Shown here: piece after piece, positions 34,022-42,920 of the stretch | Layout of the letters: each line of letters begins with the position of its first letter | Position numbering within the stretch: position 1 is the first letter of the stretch | Origin: Nocardioides sp. Soil797 | Lineage (GTDB): Bacteria > Actinomycetota > Actinomycetes > Propionibacteriales > Nocardioidaceae | NCBI GenBank assembly: GCA_001429555.1 | Contig: LMSR01000014.1 | Coordinates: 63,556-127,555, forward strand | Direction: 5' to 3' | Length of the DNA stretch: 64,000 nucleotides | Translations under genes and position numbers: made by a program | Notes under the pieces: generated by a model | Seen by the model: the letters and a program-made list of their open reading frames with translations, nothing else | What the model was told of the DNA's origin: nothing | Database searches by the model: none

Positions 34022-34621
34022 ATGACGAAAGCTGACTTCTGGTTCGACCCGCTCTGCCCCTTCGCCTGGCTGACCTCGCGCTGGATCCTCGAGGTGGAGA
34101 AGGTGCGCGACATCGAGGTGTCGTGGCACGTGATGAGCCTGGCCTACCTCAACCAGGACAAGGACATCCCCGACGACTACCGCGAGATGCTCAAGCCGGC
34201 CTGGGGTCCGGTGCGGGTCTGCATCGCCGCCGAGCAGGCACACGGCAACGAGGTGCTGCTTGCGCTCTACACGGCGATGGGCAACCAGATCCACCTCGAG
34301 AAGAAGCCCCTGGACCGTGCCATGGTCGAGGCAGCGCTGGAGACCGCGGGCCTGCCGATCGGCCTGGCCGACGCGATGGAGTCGACGGAGTACGACGAGG
34401 CCCTGAAGAAGTCCCACCACGAGGGGATGGACCAGGTCGGCGAAGACGTCGGCACGCCGGTCATCGCCATCGAGGGCGCAGCCTTCTTCGGCCCGGTGAT
34501 CACCCGCACACCGCGTGGCGAAGAGGCCGGGAAGCTCTGGGACGCGGCCGTCGGCCTCGCGGCGTACCCGCACTTCTTCGAGCTGAAGCGCACCCGCACG
34601 GGCGAGCTGGACTTCAGCTGA
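34022..34621 (+). CDS. DsbA-family, Rv2466c-like mycothiol-dependent enzyme with a single active-site Cys
   Basis: A 199-residue thioredoxin-fold protein closely resembling Rv2466c, the mycothiol-dependent nitroreductase of Mycobacterium. Shared features are ADFWFDPLCPFAWLTSRW, ILEVEKVRDIEVSWHVMSLA, KSHHEGMDQVGEDVGTPV, FFGPVITRTPRGEEAGKLW and YPHFFELKRTRT. Rv2466c, as I remember it, has CPWC; here the motif is CPFA, so only the N-terminal Cys is left. A monothiol mechanism with mycothiol is plausible. It implies a mycothiol-producing actinobacterium. Start ATG 34022. Confidence 0.88.
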   Translation: MTKADFWFDPLCPFAWLTSRWILEVEKVRDIEVSWHVMSLAYLNQDKDIPDDYREMLKPAWGPVRVCIAAEQAHGNEVLLALYTAMGNQIHLEKKPLDRAMVEAALETAGLPIGLADAMESTEYDEALKKSHHEGMDQVGEDVGTPVIAIEGAAFFGPVITRTPRGEEAGKLWDAAVGLAAYPHFFELKRTRTGELDFS

Positions 34622-34705
34622 GAGCTGCCCGGGAGCGGGCTCCCGAGCAGCCCGACGGGCAGTCGTCGTGTGGCCCGGGAGATGCAAATGTGACTGATGT
34701 GACGC

Positions 34706-36028
34706 ATGATGGATCAGGTCATGTCTCTCACAAGGTCAATTCCGGTCCGTCTGTCCGTCCTGTTCTGCGCGATGCTCGCCGTCGTGCTGAGCATGCTCCC
34801 GGGCAGTGTCGAAGCACGTGCGACCGCATCGGCGAGCCCTGATTCGCCCGACGTGACGCTCGATCTCCAGTCGGACGGCCTGGTCTCGAAGGCGACCGTG
34901 CCACTGACCGACACTGCCGGCACAGCCGCCCGCAACGCGTCAGGGGAGACCCTCACCCGACGGATGAGCACCTCGACGTTCTCCCAGGTCGCGGTGACCT
35001 GGCAGGGGGCGGATCCCGAGGCCTCCGTTCGAGTACGCCGACACGGCGACTGGTCGGGCTGGATGGACCTCGAGGCGTTGGGTGATGGTCCGGAGAAGAG
35101 TTCGACCGAGGCCCGTCGAGCCGTCCACCAAGGGGCCAGCGACCTGGTCTGGGTGGGCCCGGCCGACGGTGTCCAGGTGCGCTCGGGCAACGCGCGGTCC
35201 CGAGACCTGGAGCTGGTGCTGATCGATCCGGGCAAGGCATCCTCCGACCACGCCAGGACCTTGTCGGTGACCGAGTCGAACAAGGCGGAGCGCACGGCAG
35301 CCGCACGTGTGCGCGCCGCGGCCAAGGCCGCCAAGGCCGGCAGAGCCGACGCAACGCGAAAGAGTGCCGCCCGAAGCCTGGTGACCGCCCGCGCCGTCAC
35401 GAAGGGCCACGCTCCTCGGCCCAACCTGAACTCCCGGGCGAAGTGGAACCCCGACCCGCGCAAGCTCAACGGCACGCCGGTCTACATGAAGCGCCTCAAG
35501 CAGGTGCACATCCACCACACCGCCAGCAGCAACAACTACTCGCGCGCCGACGTTCCGCGGCTGATTCGCGGCATGTACAACTACCACACCGACTCTCTGG
35601 GCTGGTTCGACATCGGCTACAACTTCCTGGTCGACAAGTTCGGCCGGGTCTGGGTCGGTCGCTCCGGTGGAGCCCACCGCCTCGTCCGCGGTGCGCACAC
35701 CCTCGGGTTCAACCACAAGAGCGTCGGGATCGCGATGATCGGCAACTTCGAGGCGACCAAGCCGCCGCGCGTCGCCCGCACCGCGATCGTGAAGCTCGCG
35801 GCGTGGAAGCTGGGCATGAACGGAAAGACATTGGCGACCGGGAGAGTGCGGATCACCTCCAAGGGGAGTGACCGCTTCAGGAGCGGCACCACCGTCTCCC
35901 TGCCGCGAATCGACGGTCACCGTGACACCAACGAGACCGCGTGCCCGGGCCAGAAGCTCTACGACAAGCTGCCGGTCATCCGTAAGCGCACCCAGAAGCG
36001 CCTCGACAAGTACGCCGTCCCGCAGTAG
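34706..36028 (+). CDS. Secreted N-acetylmuramoyl-L-alanine amidase / PGRP-like protein
   Basis: A 440-residue exported protein: signal peptide to about residue 38, an external region of about 180 residues, a basic Ala/Lys linker (residues ~190-240), and a C-terminal Amidase_2/PGRP domain. The zinc ligands are recognisable in QVHIHHTASSNNY and RIDGHRDTNETACPGQKLY; DIGYNFLVDKFGRVWVGR lies between them. It should cut the MurNAc-L-Ala bond of peptidoglycan. Starts at 34706, 34709 and 34721 are possible and would not alter the mature protein. Confidence 0.9.
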   Translation: MMDQVMSLTRSIPVRLSVLFCAMLAVVLSMLPGSVEARATASASPDSPDVTLDLQSDGLVSKATVPLTDTAGTAARNASGETLTRRMSTSTFSQVAVTWQGADPEASVRVRRHGDWSGWMDLEALGDGPEKSSTEARRAVHQGASDLVWVGPADGVQVRSGNARSRDLELVLIDPGKASSDHARTLSVTESNKAERTAAARVRAAAKAAKAGRADATRKSAARSLVTARAVTKGHAPRPNLNSRAKWNPDPRKLNGTPVYMKRLKQVHIHHTASSNNYSRADVPRLIRGMYNYHTDSLGWFDIGYNFLVDKFGRVWVGRSGGAHRLVRGAHTLGFNHKSVGIAMIGNFEATKPPRVARTAIVKLAAWKLGMNGKTLATGRVRITSKGSDRFRSGTTVSLPRIDGHRDTNETACPGQKLYDKLPVIRKRTQKRLDKYAVPQ

Positions 36029-36077
36029 CCGAGACACGGCTGAGGCACGGCCTGAGGGCGGGGACCGACGAGGCGCC

Positions 36078-36761
36078 TCAGGTGGAGGCGCTCGTCGCTG
36101 CCGCCGTGGTGGCGGTGATGGTCGCCATCATGGCCGCGTTCGCGGCGGCGATCGCGTCCTTGACCGCCTTGGCGGCCCAGTCGCCCTCGGCGATCTCCTT
36201 CGCCCGGGCCTTCACCTGACGGTCCGGTAGACCGTGGTTGTCGGTGAGCACCTTGTGGGCTCGACCGGTGGCGTGCAGGAGTGAGACGAGCGCGGCGGTG
36301 CGCTGGTCGGCGGTGACGCCGTGCAGGAGCGCCGCCTCGAGTTGCCGGCGTACGTCGTTCTCGTGGGAGGAGTCGATCGCCGGCCACCGGTTGGTCGGGA
36401 AGATGCCGAGCACGCGACCCTCCTCGTGGCGGACGATGCCGCGTTCACCGAGACGGGCCAGGAGCGTGTCCTTGAGCCCCTTCGCCAGCCGCCCGACGAG
36501 GTCCTGGGCGGTGCGTTCCTTCTCCCGGATCAGCTGCAGGGACTCGACCAGCAGCGGGTCCGTCGGCGGCCTGCCGTCGGTGAGGACACGCACCTTCGCC
36601 TGTGACCAGCGTCCTTGCCTGACGACCTCGAGCAGGTCGGCGGCGGCCAGCTCGATCAGGATCGAGCCGCCCAGGGCCGGGTCGAGGTGGGTCGTGTCGA
36701 GCTTCCCGGTCTCGTCGTCGAGAAGCAGCAGGATCAGGTCTTCGGCGAGGAGCATTGGCAT
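36078..36761 (-). CDS. GPP34 (Golgi phosphoprotein 3-like) family protein
   Basis: A 227-residue soluble, helical protein with the GPP34 opening LLAEDLILLLLDDETGKL and GGSILIELAAADLLE. Eukaryotic GOLPH3 binds phosphatidylinositol-4-phosphate; actinobacterial homologues are common and of unknown role, perhaps membrane association. The C-terminus has an Ala/Thr-rich run (ATITATTAAATSAST). The ATG at 36761 is 7 nt after TACGGT. Divergent from metG. Confidence 0.85.
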   Translation of the reverse strand: MPMLLAEDLILLLLDDETGKLDTTHLDPALGGSILIELAAADLLEVVRQGRWSQAKVRVLTDGRPPTDPLLVESLQLIREKERTAQDLVGRLAKGLKDTLLARLGERGIVRHEEGRVLGIFPTNRWPAIDSSHENDVRRQLEAALLHGVTADQRTAALVSLLHATGRAHKVLTDNHGLPDRQVKARAKEIAEGDWAAKAVKDAIAAANAAMMATITATTAAATSAST

Positions 36762-36768
36762 GTCCCTG

Positions 36769-36774
36769 ACCGTA
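36769..36774 (-). promoter_or_regulatory. -10-like TACGGT for the GPP34 gene
   Basis: TACGGT on the minus strand ends 7 nt before the ATG at 36761. Confidence 0.5.
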
Positions 36775-36835
36775 GCGCGAGGTGACGGTGGGCCCCAGCG
36801 GTGAAACCGATGCGTGGCATTGCGCGGCGTACTCC

Positions 36836-36841
36836 TAGGAT
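36836..36841 (+). promoter_or_regulatory. -10-like TAGGAT for metG
   Basis: TAGGAT ends 7 nt before the metG ATG. Confidence 0.5.
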
Positions 36842-36848
36842 TCACCCC

Positions 36849-38651
36849 ATGAGCAAAGTTCTGTCCGCCGTCGCCTGGCCGTACGCAAACGGCCCGCGCC
36901 ACATCGGCCACGTGGCCGGTTTCGGTGTGCCCTCCGACGTCTTCAGCCGCTACATGCGGATGGCCGGCCACGACGTGCTCATGGTCTCGGGCTCCGACGA
37001 GCACGGCACACCGATCCTCGTGCTCGCCGACAAGCTCGGCAAGTCGGCGATCGACGTGGTCAACACCAACCACGAGGTGATCGCTCGCGAGCTGGCCGAC
37101 CTCGGCTGCTCCTACGACCTCTACACCCGCACCACCACCGGCAACCACTACGGCGTGGTGCAGGAGCTCTTCCGCCAGTGTGAGGCCAACGGCTACTTCA
37201 CCACGCAGGCGCAGCAGGTCGCGCTCGAGCCGGCCACCGGACGCACCCTGCCCGACCGCTACATCGAGGGCACCTGCCCCATCTGCAAGTACGCCGAAGC
37301 ACGCGGCGACCAGTGCGACAACTGCGGCAACCAGCTCGACCCTGCCGACCTGATCGACCCGAAGTCGAAGATCACCGGTGCCACCCCCGACTTCGTCGAG
37401 ACCGAGCACTGGTTCCTCGACCTGCCGGCACTGGCGAAGTCGCTGGGTGCGTGGCTCGACGAGCGTGAGGCGTCGGGGACGTGGCGTCCCAACGTGATCA
37501 AGTTCAGCCAGAACATCCTCAAGGAGATCCGGCCGCGGGCGATGACCCGCGACATCGACTGGGGCATCCCGGTGCCGGGCTGGGAGGACCAGCCCACCAA
37601 GCGGTTCTACGTCTGGTTCGACGCGGTCATCGGCTATCTGTCGGCCTCGATCGAGTGGGCCCGCCGACTCGACCAGCCGGACCGGTGGCGCGAATGGTGG
37701 AACGCCCCCGAGGCGTTGTCCTACTACTTCATGGGCAAGGACAACATCGTCTTCCACGCGCAGATCTGGCCCGCCGAGCTGCTGGCCTACAACGGCGCCG
37801 GTGACAAGGGGGGCGAGCCGGGCGAGTTCGGCACGTTGAACCTGCCCACCGAGGTCGTCTCGAGCGAGTTCCTGACCATGGGCGACCAGCAGTTCTCGTC
37901 CTCGCGCGGGCACGTGCTCTATGTCCGCGACGTGCTCGAGCGCTACGGCCCCGACCCGCTGCGCTACTTCATCTGCGCAGCCGGGCCCGAGACCTCGGAC
38001 GCCGCCTTCACCTGGAGCGAGTTCGTCACCCGCAACAACTCCGAGCTGGTGGCCGGTTGGGGCAACCTGGTCAACCGCACCGCCACTATGGTGGCCAAGA
38101 GCTTCGGCGAGATCCCACCGCGCGGCGAGCTCGAGCCGGTCGACGAGGAGATCCTCGCCGCGGTCCACGAGGGATTCGCCACCGTCGGTGACCTGCTGGG
38201 CCACCACAAGCTGCGTTCGGCGGTGGCGGCCGCGATGCGGGTGGTGGCCGACGTGAACAAGTACCTCACGGTCACCGAGCCGTTCAAGATGAAGGACGAG
38301 TCGCAGCGCGAGCGCCTCGGCACCGTGCTGCACGTGGCGCTGCAGTGCGTCAGCGACTGCAACACGCTGTTGGCACCGTTCGTCCCGCACGCCGCCAACC
38401 GGGTGCACGAGGTGCTCGGTGGTGACGGAGCGTTCATGCCGATGCCACGCATCGACACGGTCGACGAGCTCGACCGCGACAGCGGCGCGGGCCACGCGTC
38501 GTACCCCGTGATCACCGGTGACTACACGACGACGCCGGCATGGGAGTCGCGCCCGATCACGGTCGGTACGCCGATCGCGAAGCCGACGCCGGTGTTCACC
38601 AAGCTCGACCCGTCGGTGGTCGAGGAGGAGCTGGCCCGGGTCGAGGGCTGA
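36849..38651 (+). CDS. metG: Methionyl-tRNA synthetase
   Basis: A 600-residue class I synthetase that charges tRNA-Met. The HIGH-type motif is in [18 protein letters not shown], the zinc knuckle in [17 protein letters not shown], and the KMSKS region reads [15 protein letters not shown], a variant loop whose usual first Lys is Gln. The anticodon-binding helical domain follows from about residue 400. There is no C-terminal dimerisation/tRNA-binding domain, as in other synthetases of this length class. Start ATG 36849, 7 nt after TAGGAT. Confidence 0.95.
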   Translation: MSKVLSAVAWPYANGPRHIGHVAGFGVPSDVFSRYMRMAGHDVLMVSGSDEHGTPILVLADKLGKSAIDVVNTNHEVIARELADLGCSYDLYTRTTTGNHYGVVQELFRQCEANGYFTTQAQQVALEPATGRTLPDRYIEGTCPICKYAEARGDQCDNCGNQLDPADLIDPKSKITGATPDFVETEHWFLDLPALAKSLGAWLDEREASGTWRPNVIKFSQNILKEIRPRAMTRDIDWGIPVPGWEDQPTKRFYVWFDAVIGYLSASIEWARRLDQPDRWREWWNAPEALSYYFMGKDNIVFHAQIWPAELLAYNGAGDKGGEPGEFGTLNLPTEVVSSEFLTMGDQQFSSSRGHVLYVRDVLERYGPDPLRYFICAAGPETSDAAFTWSEFVTRNNSELVAGWGNLVNRTATMVAKSFGEIPPRGELEPVDEEILAAVHEGFATVGDLLGHHKLRSAVAAAMRVVADVNKYLTVTEPFKMKDESQRERLGTVLHVALQCVSDCNTLLAPFVPHAANRVHEVLGGDGAFMPMPRIDTVDELDRDSGAGHASYPVITGDYTTTPAWESRPITVGTPIAKPTPVFTKLDPSVVEEELARVEG

Positions 38652-38690
38652 CGGCCGAGCCTCACGCCCGGGTCGGTGCCGTGGCTGGTC

Positions 38691-39890
38691 TCAGGCGACC
38701 GGACTCTCACCGAGCTCCACGGTGGCGTTCCGAGTGGCGCCCGCCTGGGTCGTCCATGTGAGGTGAACCGAGTCGCCGGGTTCATGGGTCGCGACCGCGT
38801 CGAGCAGGTCGTCGACCGTGGTGATCGAGGTGCTCCCGATCGCGGTGATCGCGTCACCGGCGGCGATGCCGGCCTCGGCTGCCGGCCCGCCCTCCTCGAG
38901 CCCGGCCACGGTTGCGCCACCGCTCGAGGATGCGGCGACCGAGACGCCGAGGAAGGCGGAGGGGCCGATCTGGGTGCTGCCCGACTCGTGACCCGACTCG
39001 ATCCTGGTGGCCACCGCCAGGGCATCGTCGATCGGCACCGCATAGCTGCTGGTGCCGTCCCCGTCGGCCGCCGTGGTGATGCCCACGACCTCGCCGTCGG
39101 CGTCATAGAGGGGGCCGCCGCTGTATCCGCCGACCACCGAGGCGTCCGTCTCGATCAAGCCGGTGAGGTCCTCGGACCCGTTCGCCGTGCCGGACCCGGT
39201 GGCAGCGGTGATCTCCTGGCCCAGTGCGGTGACCGCGCCGCCCTGCGCCGAGAGGAAACCCTGGCCCTGGGCGTTGCCGACCGCCGTGACCGCTTCGGTC
39301 GCGCTGACCCCGTCGTCGTCGACGGTGACCGTGTCGAGGTCGCTCGCCCCCACCAGCTGCAGCAGGGCGACGTCGGCCGACGCGTCATGACCGACCACCT
39401 CCACCGGATAGGTCTGGCCCGTCGCGGCGACCGTCGCGGTGATCTCGGTGGCCCCCTCGACGACGTGATAGTTCGTCAACGCCAGGCCGGAGGAGTCGAT
39501 GGTCATCGCGGTGCCGGCGCCGGCCCCGTCGGTCAGCCTGCTCTCGATGAGCAGCACGCCGGTCGACTCCGCGTCGCTCGCCTGTTCCCCGGTCGACTCC
39601 TGGACCTGCTGGGAGGCTCGGCCGGGGTCGATCTGGGGGAGGGTGGTCGAGCCGGTGCCACCCTGGTCAGGGAGTCCGGCGTTGCCGGACGCGGGAGCCG
39701 GCGTGGCTGCCGAGCCCATCGCCGACGACGTCACGGACTGGTCGTGCAGCTGCCAGGTCAGCGGCACCGCGATCGCGGCCGAAAGGCTCGCGCCGACGGC
39801 CAGCCCGGCCACGAGCGGACGCCAACGGCGTTGCTTCGCGATCGGCTGGTGAACGGTTTGCGGGGGAGGGAGGTGCGGTGAGGTGTCCAT
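38691..39890 (-). CDS. HtrA/DegP-like trypsin protease with PDZ domain
   Basis: A 399-residue membrane-anchored protease: cytoplasmic N-terminus, one helix (about residues 25-48), Ser/Gly/Gln-rich linker, trypsin_2 domain and C-terminal PDZ domain (FLGVSVAASSSGG to the end). Catalytic His is in LALTNYHVVEG, Asp in SADVALLQL, and Ser in GYSGGPLYD. It likely degrades or processes misfolded exported proteins. The ATG at 39890 is used; no clear promoter hexamer precedes it. Convergent with metG. Confidence 0.9.
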   Translation of the reverse strand: MDTSPHLPPPQTVHQPIAKQRRWRPLVAGLAVGASLSAAIAVPLTWQLHDQSVTSSAMGSAATPAPASGNAGLPDQGGTGSTTLPQIDPGRASQQVQESTGEQASDAESTGVLLIESRLTDGAGAGTAMTIDSSGLALTNYHVVEGATEITATVAATGQTYPVEVVGHDASADVALLQLVGASDLDTVTVDDDGVSATEAVTAVGNAQGQGFLSAQGGAVTALGQEITAATGSGTANGSEDLTGLIETDASVVGGYSGGPLYDADGEVVGITTAADGDGTSSYAVPIDDALAVATRIESGHESGSTQIGPSAFLGVSVAASSSGGATVAGLEEGGPAAEAGIAAGDAITAIGSTSITTVDDLLDAVATHEPGDSVHLTWTTQAGATRNATVELGESPVA

Positions 39891-39988
39891 GCCACCACTT
39901 CACTGCGGCAACCTCAACCAGGGCTCGGAACATGCTGTGAGTTCCATGTGAGTGTCGGCGAAGGAGTTTGCCGCGAGGCACCTCTGGA

Positions 39989-39994
39989 TAGGTT
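39989..39994 (+). promoter_or_regulatory. -10-like TAGGTT for the LURP-one gene
   Basis: TAGGTT ends 7 nt before the ATG at 40002. Confidence 0.5.
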
Positions 39995-40001
39995 CACGAC
40001 C

Positions 40002-40571
40002 ATGACCGCTGAGATGTACGTGCCCAAGTTCTTCGTGAAGCAGAAGCTCACCATGATGGTGAACCGCTATGAGATCCGGGTCGCCAACCCCGATGGCACC
40101 GAGGGCGCCGTGATGGCCGTGGCACAGCAGAAGCGGATGGCGTTCAAGGAGCAGGTGACCTTCTTTGCCGACGAGTCGCGGACCCAGCCGGTCTTCGGGT
40201 TCAAGGCCCGCAAGAAGATCGACCTCAACGCCGGCTACGACGTGACCGATGCGAACGGCCAGCCGATCGGGTTCTTCCGCAAGGACTTCAAGGCCAGCTT
40301 CTTCAACTCCACCTTCCACATCGAAGGACCGGGCTTCGGGGGCACGGGCAGCGAGCGCAGCCAGCTGGTCGCCGTCCTGCGTCGCTTCTCCGACATCCCG
40401 TTCCTGCGCTTCCACTTCGACTTCAACGACGACGACGGCAAGCCGTTGATGTCGAGCGAGCGCAAGGGCTCCCTGCGCGACAAGTACACCGTCACCGTCC
40501 ACGACGACCGGGTCGACTTCCGGATCGCGGCGGCGATGGCGGTCGGCCTCGACGCGCTGATGGCCCGGTAG
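40002..40571 (+). CDS. LURP-one-related / scramblase-fold protein
   Basis: A 189-residue beta-rich protein with YVPKFFVKQKLTMMVNRYEI, MAFKEQVTFFAD and VFGFKARKKIDLNAGYDVTD. This is the pattern of the LURP-one-related (tubby-like, scramblase-related) fold. No transmembrane helix. The function in bacteria is unknown; membrane or lipid binding is suggested by the fold. Stop overlaps the TAGCAT element of the next gene. Confidence 0.78.
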   Translation: MTAEMYVPKFFVKQKLTMMVNRYEIRVANPDGTEGAVMAVAQQKRMAFKEQVTFFADESRTQPVFGFKARKKIDLNAGYDVTDANGQPIGFFRKDFKASFFNSTFHIEGPGFGGTGSERSQLVAVLRRFSDIPFLRFHFDFNDDDGKPLMSSERKGSLRDKYTVTVHDDRVDFRIAAAMAVGLDALMAR

Positions 40572-40574
40572 CAT
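40569..40574 (+). promoter_or_regulatory. -10-like TAGCAT for the esterase gene
   Basis: TAGCAT begins with the stop codon TAG of the LURP-one gene and ends 6 nt before the GTG at 40581. Confidence 0.5.
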
Positions 40575-40580
40575 CGGCTC

Positions 40581-41519
40581 GTGCTCTTTCCCCAGGCCCG
40601 GCGCGCCGTCGCGGCGTCTGCCGAGCAACTCCCGGTCACCGATCCGGCGTACGACATCGCGGCTGCGCGTGCCGAGGCACGTGAGACCGCCAGCCGGCAG
40701 CCACGTGAGGACGTGCACGAGGTGCGCGATGTCGACGCCGGGGGAGTGCCGTGCCGGTTCTATCGCCCGGAGGGCACGGCGCCGGGCCTGATCGTGCACC
40801 TGCACGGCGGCGGCTTCGTGTTCAACGACATCGACGTGCACGACGCCGCCGTACGCCGTCTGGCGAACCGGAGCGGCATGGCCGTGCTCAGCGTGGACTA
40901 CCGACGACCGCCGGAGCACAGGTTCCCCGCTGCACCGGATGACGTCGACACGGTGCTGCGCTGGTTGGCGAACAACTCCCCGCTCGCCGACCAGAGCTGG
41001 TTGACCCACCGCGAGGAACCGCGAGGCGACCGGATGCCAGTGCCCGAAGGGCTCCCAGTGTTCGTGCACGGCGACAGCGCTGGCGCGAACCTCGCGCTGG
41101 TTGCGGCACTGCGCAACCCCGGCCGGCTCTCCGGTGTGGCGTTGATCTACCCGTTCCTGGACCCGACCGGCAGCTTCGACTCCTACGAGACCGCCGCAGA
41201 GGGCTTCGACCGCGGCGAGGCGCAGTGGTACTGGCAGCAGTACGCCGCCACCGCGGCCGACCTGACCAACCCCGACCTCGCGCCCCTGCTGGCCACGAAC
41301 CTCGACACACTGCCGCCGACCCTGGTCGTCACCGCCGAGCACGACCCGCTGCGTGACGAGGGCGAGCACCTGGCGCACCTCTTGGCCGAGGCCGGCGTGA
41401 GCGTCGTGGCCTCACGGCAGCTCGGCATGCTGCACGGCTTCTGGCGCCACCCGGATGCCTTCGACGCGGCCGAGCCGCTGACCCGTCAGGTCGCCGGATT
41501 CCTGCGGATGCTGGTCTGA
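40581..41519 (+). CDS. Alpha/beta hydrolase, hormone-sensitive-lipase family esterase
   Basis: A 312-residue HSL-family esterase. The oxyanion loop is VHLHGGGFVFND, the nucleophile elbow VHGDSAGANLAL (GDSAG), the acid is in TAEHDPLRDEGE, and the His in LGMLHGFWR. It hydrolyses short- to medium-chain esters; the physiological substrate is unknown. The GTG start is 10 nt after the previous stop. rpiB follows 13 nt downstream. Confidence 0.92.
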   Translation: MLFPQARRAVAASAEQLPVTDPAYDIAAARAEARETASRQPREDVHEVRDVDAGGVPCRFYRPEGTAPGLIVHLHGGGFVFNDIDVHDAAVRRLANRSGMAVLSVDYRRPPEHRFPAAPDDVDTVLRWLANNSPLADQSWLTHREEPRGDRMPVPEGLPVFVHGDSAGANLALVAALRNPGRLSGVALIYPFLDPTGSFDSYETAAEGFDRGEAQWYWQQYAATAADLTNPDLAPLLATNLDTLPPTLVVTAEHDPLRDEGEHLAHLLAEAGVSVVASRQLGMLHGFWRHPDAFDAAEPLTRQVAGFLRMLV

Positions 41520-41532
41520 GAGAATCTCCCAC

Positions 41533-42042
41533 ATGCGCGTACACCTCGGCTCCGACCACGCCGGCCTCGAACTCAAGGACCACCTGCTCAACTGGCTGGT
41601 CGAGCACGACCACGAGGTCATCGACCACGGACCCTTCGTCTATGACGCGGTCGACGACTACCCGGTCTTCTGCCTGCGCGCCGCCGAGGGCGTCGCGGCC
41701 GAGCAGGCCGAGGGACGCGACACCCTCGGCGTGGTGATCGGCGGTTCCGGTAACGGCGAACAGATCGCGGCCAACAAGGTGAAGGGGGTCCGTGCGGCCC
41801 TCGTGTGGTCGGAGGAAACCGCAGTGCTCGCCCGCGAGCACAACGACGCCAACGTCATCTCCGTGGGCGGCCGGATGCACTCCCTCGACGAGATGACCCG
41901 TTTCGTCGAGGTGTTCCTCGCGACCCCGTTCAGTGACGAGGAACGGCACAGCCGCCGGATCGCCCAGCTGGCCACCTACGAGACCGACGGCGAACTGCCG
42001 CCCCTGCCCGAGTCCGCCCAGCGCGGACCTGCGGATGCCTGA
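41533..42042 (+). CDS. rpiB: Ribose-5-phosphate isomerase B
   Basis: A 169-residue RpiB/LacAB-family isomerase converting ribose 5-phosphate and ribulose 5-phosphate. Recognisable are HLGSDHAGLELKDHL, FCLRAAEGVA with the catalytic Cys, the GGSGNGEQIAANKVKGVRAAL loop and NDANVISVGGRMHS. Length and motifs match actinobacterial RpiB. The ATG has no clear ribosome binding site; GAATCT is nearby. The stop overlaps the glycosylase start by 8 nt. Confidence 0.95.
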   Translation: MRVHLGSDHAGLELKDHLLNWLVEHDHEVIDHGPFVYDAVDDYPVFCLRAAEGVAAEQAEGRDTLGVVIGGSGNGEQIAANKVKGVRAALVWSEETAVLAREHNDANVISVGGRMHSLDEMTRFVEVFLATPFSDEERHSRRIAQLATYETDGELPPLPESAQRGPADA

Positions 42043-42883
42043 AGGGCACACCCTTCGTCGCCTGGCCAATGAGCTCGGCGATGCCTTCGCGGGGCGCCCG
42101 GTGCGGGTGCAGAGCCCTACCGGCCGCTTCGCCGCGGATGCCGCCCATCTGGACGGAAGCGTGCTGGTCGATGCCGACTCGGCGGGCAAGCATCTCTTCG
42201 TCGAGTTCGAGGGCGAGCGTTTCATCCACGTGCACCTCGGACTGATCGGCAAGTTCGACGTGACGACCGGAGCCGAGGACCTGCCGGCACCGGTGGGCCA
42301 GGTGCGGCTGCGCCTGTTCGCCGGCGGCGAGCACCCGGCGTACGCCGACCTGCGCGGTGCGACGCGCTGCGACCTGATCGACATCGGTCGTCGTGACGAG
42401 GTGCTCGCCACGCTCGGCCCGGACCCCTTGCGTGCCGACGCCGACCCCGAGCGGGCCTGGCGGCGGATCGCGGCCAGTGACCGCACGATCGGTGACCTGC
42501 TGATGGACCAGTCGGTGCTGGCCGGAGTGGGCAACGTCTATCGGGCCGAGGTGCTCTTCCGGCACCGCATGCACCCGTTGCGTCCGGGGCGGACCCTGCG
42601 TCGTGGACAGTTCCGCGCGATCTGGGACGACCTGGTCCAGCTGATGGAGTACGGCGTTCGCACCGGGCGCATCGACACGGTGCGGCCCGAGCACGAGCCG
42701 GAGAACATGGGGCGTGAACCCCGAAAAGACGACCACGGAGGCGAGGTCTACGTCTACCGTCGTACCCAGCAACCGTGCCATGTGTGCGGTGCCAGCATCA
42801 GGACCGAGCCGTTGGCGGGGCGCAACTCGTTCTGGTGTCCGCGTTGTCAACCACGATTCCGGTCGCGGGCGGCTCTAGAGTGA
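42035..42883 (+). CDS. Fpg/Nei-family DNA glycosylase
   Basis: A 282-residue bifunctional glycosylase/AP lyase. The catalytic N-terminus is MPEGHTLRRLANELGDAF (Pro2, Glu3 after Met removal), followed by the helix-two-turn-helix with DQSVLAGVGNVYRAEVLF and a C-terminal zinc finger (CHVCGASI... with FWCPRCQP). MPEGHT is more typical of endonuclease VIII (Nei2) than of Fpg. It removes oxidised bases. Overlaps rpiB by 8 nt, so translation is coupled. Confidence 0.92.
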   Translation: MPEGHTLRRLANELGDAFAGRPVRVQSPTGRFAADAAHLDGSVLVDADSAGKHLFVEFEGERFIHVHLGLIGKFDVTTGAEDLPAPVGQVRLRLFAGGEHPAYADLRGATRCDLIDIGRRDEVLATLGPDPLRADADPERAWRRIAASDRTIGDLLMDQSVLAGVGNVYRAEVLFRHRMHPLRPGRTLRRGQFRAIWDDLVQLMEYGVRTGRIDTVRPEHEPENMGREPRKDDHGGEVYVYRRTQQPCHVCGASIRTEPLAGRNSFWCPRCQPRFRSRAALE

Positions 42884-42920
42884 GGCGACCTTCAGTGCAA
42901 CTTCCAGACAGGGGAACCCG

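Noticed and set aside
36762..38495. Long minus-strand frame upstream of the GPP34 gene, antisense to metG
   Set aside because: Metallic-motif-free shadow of metG. The GPP34 protein begins at 36761 with its own TACGGT hexamer.
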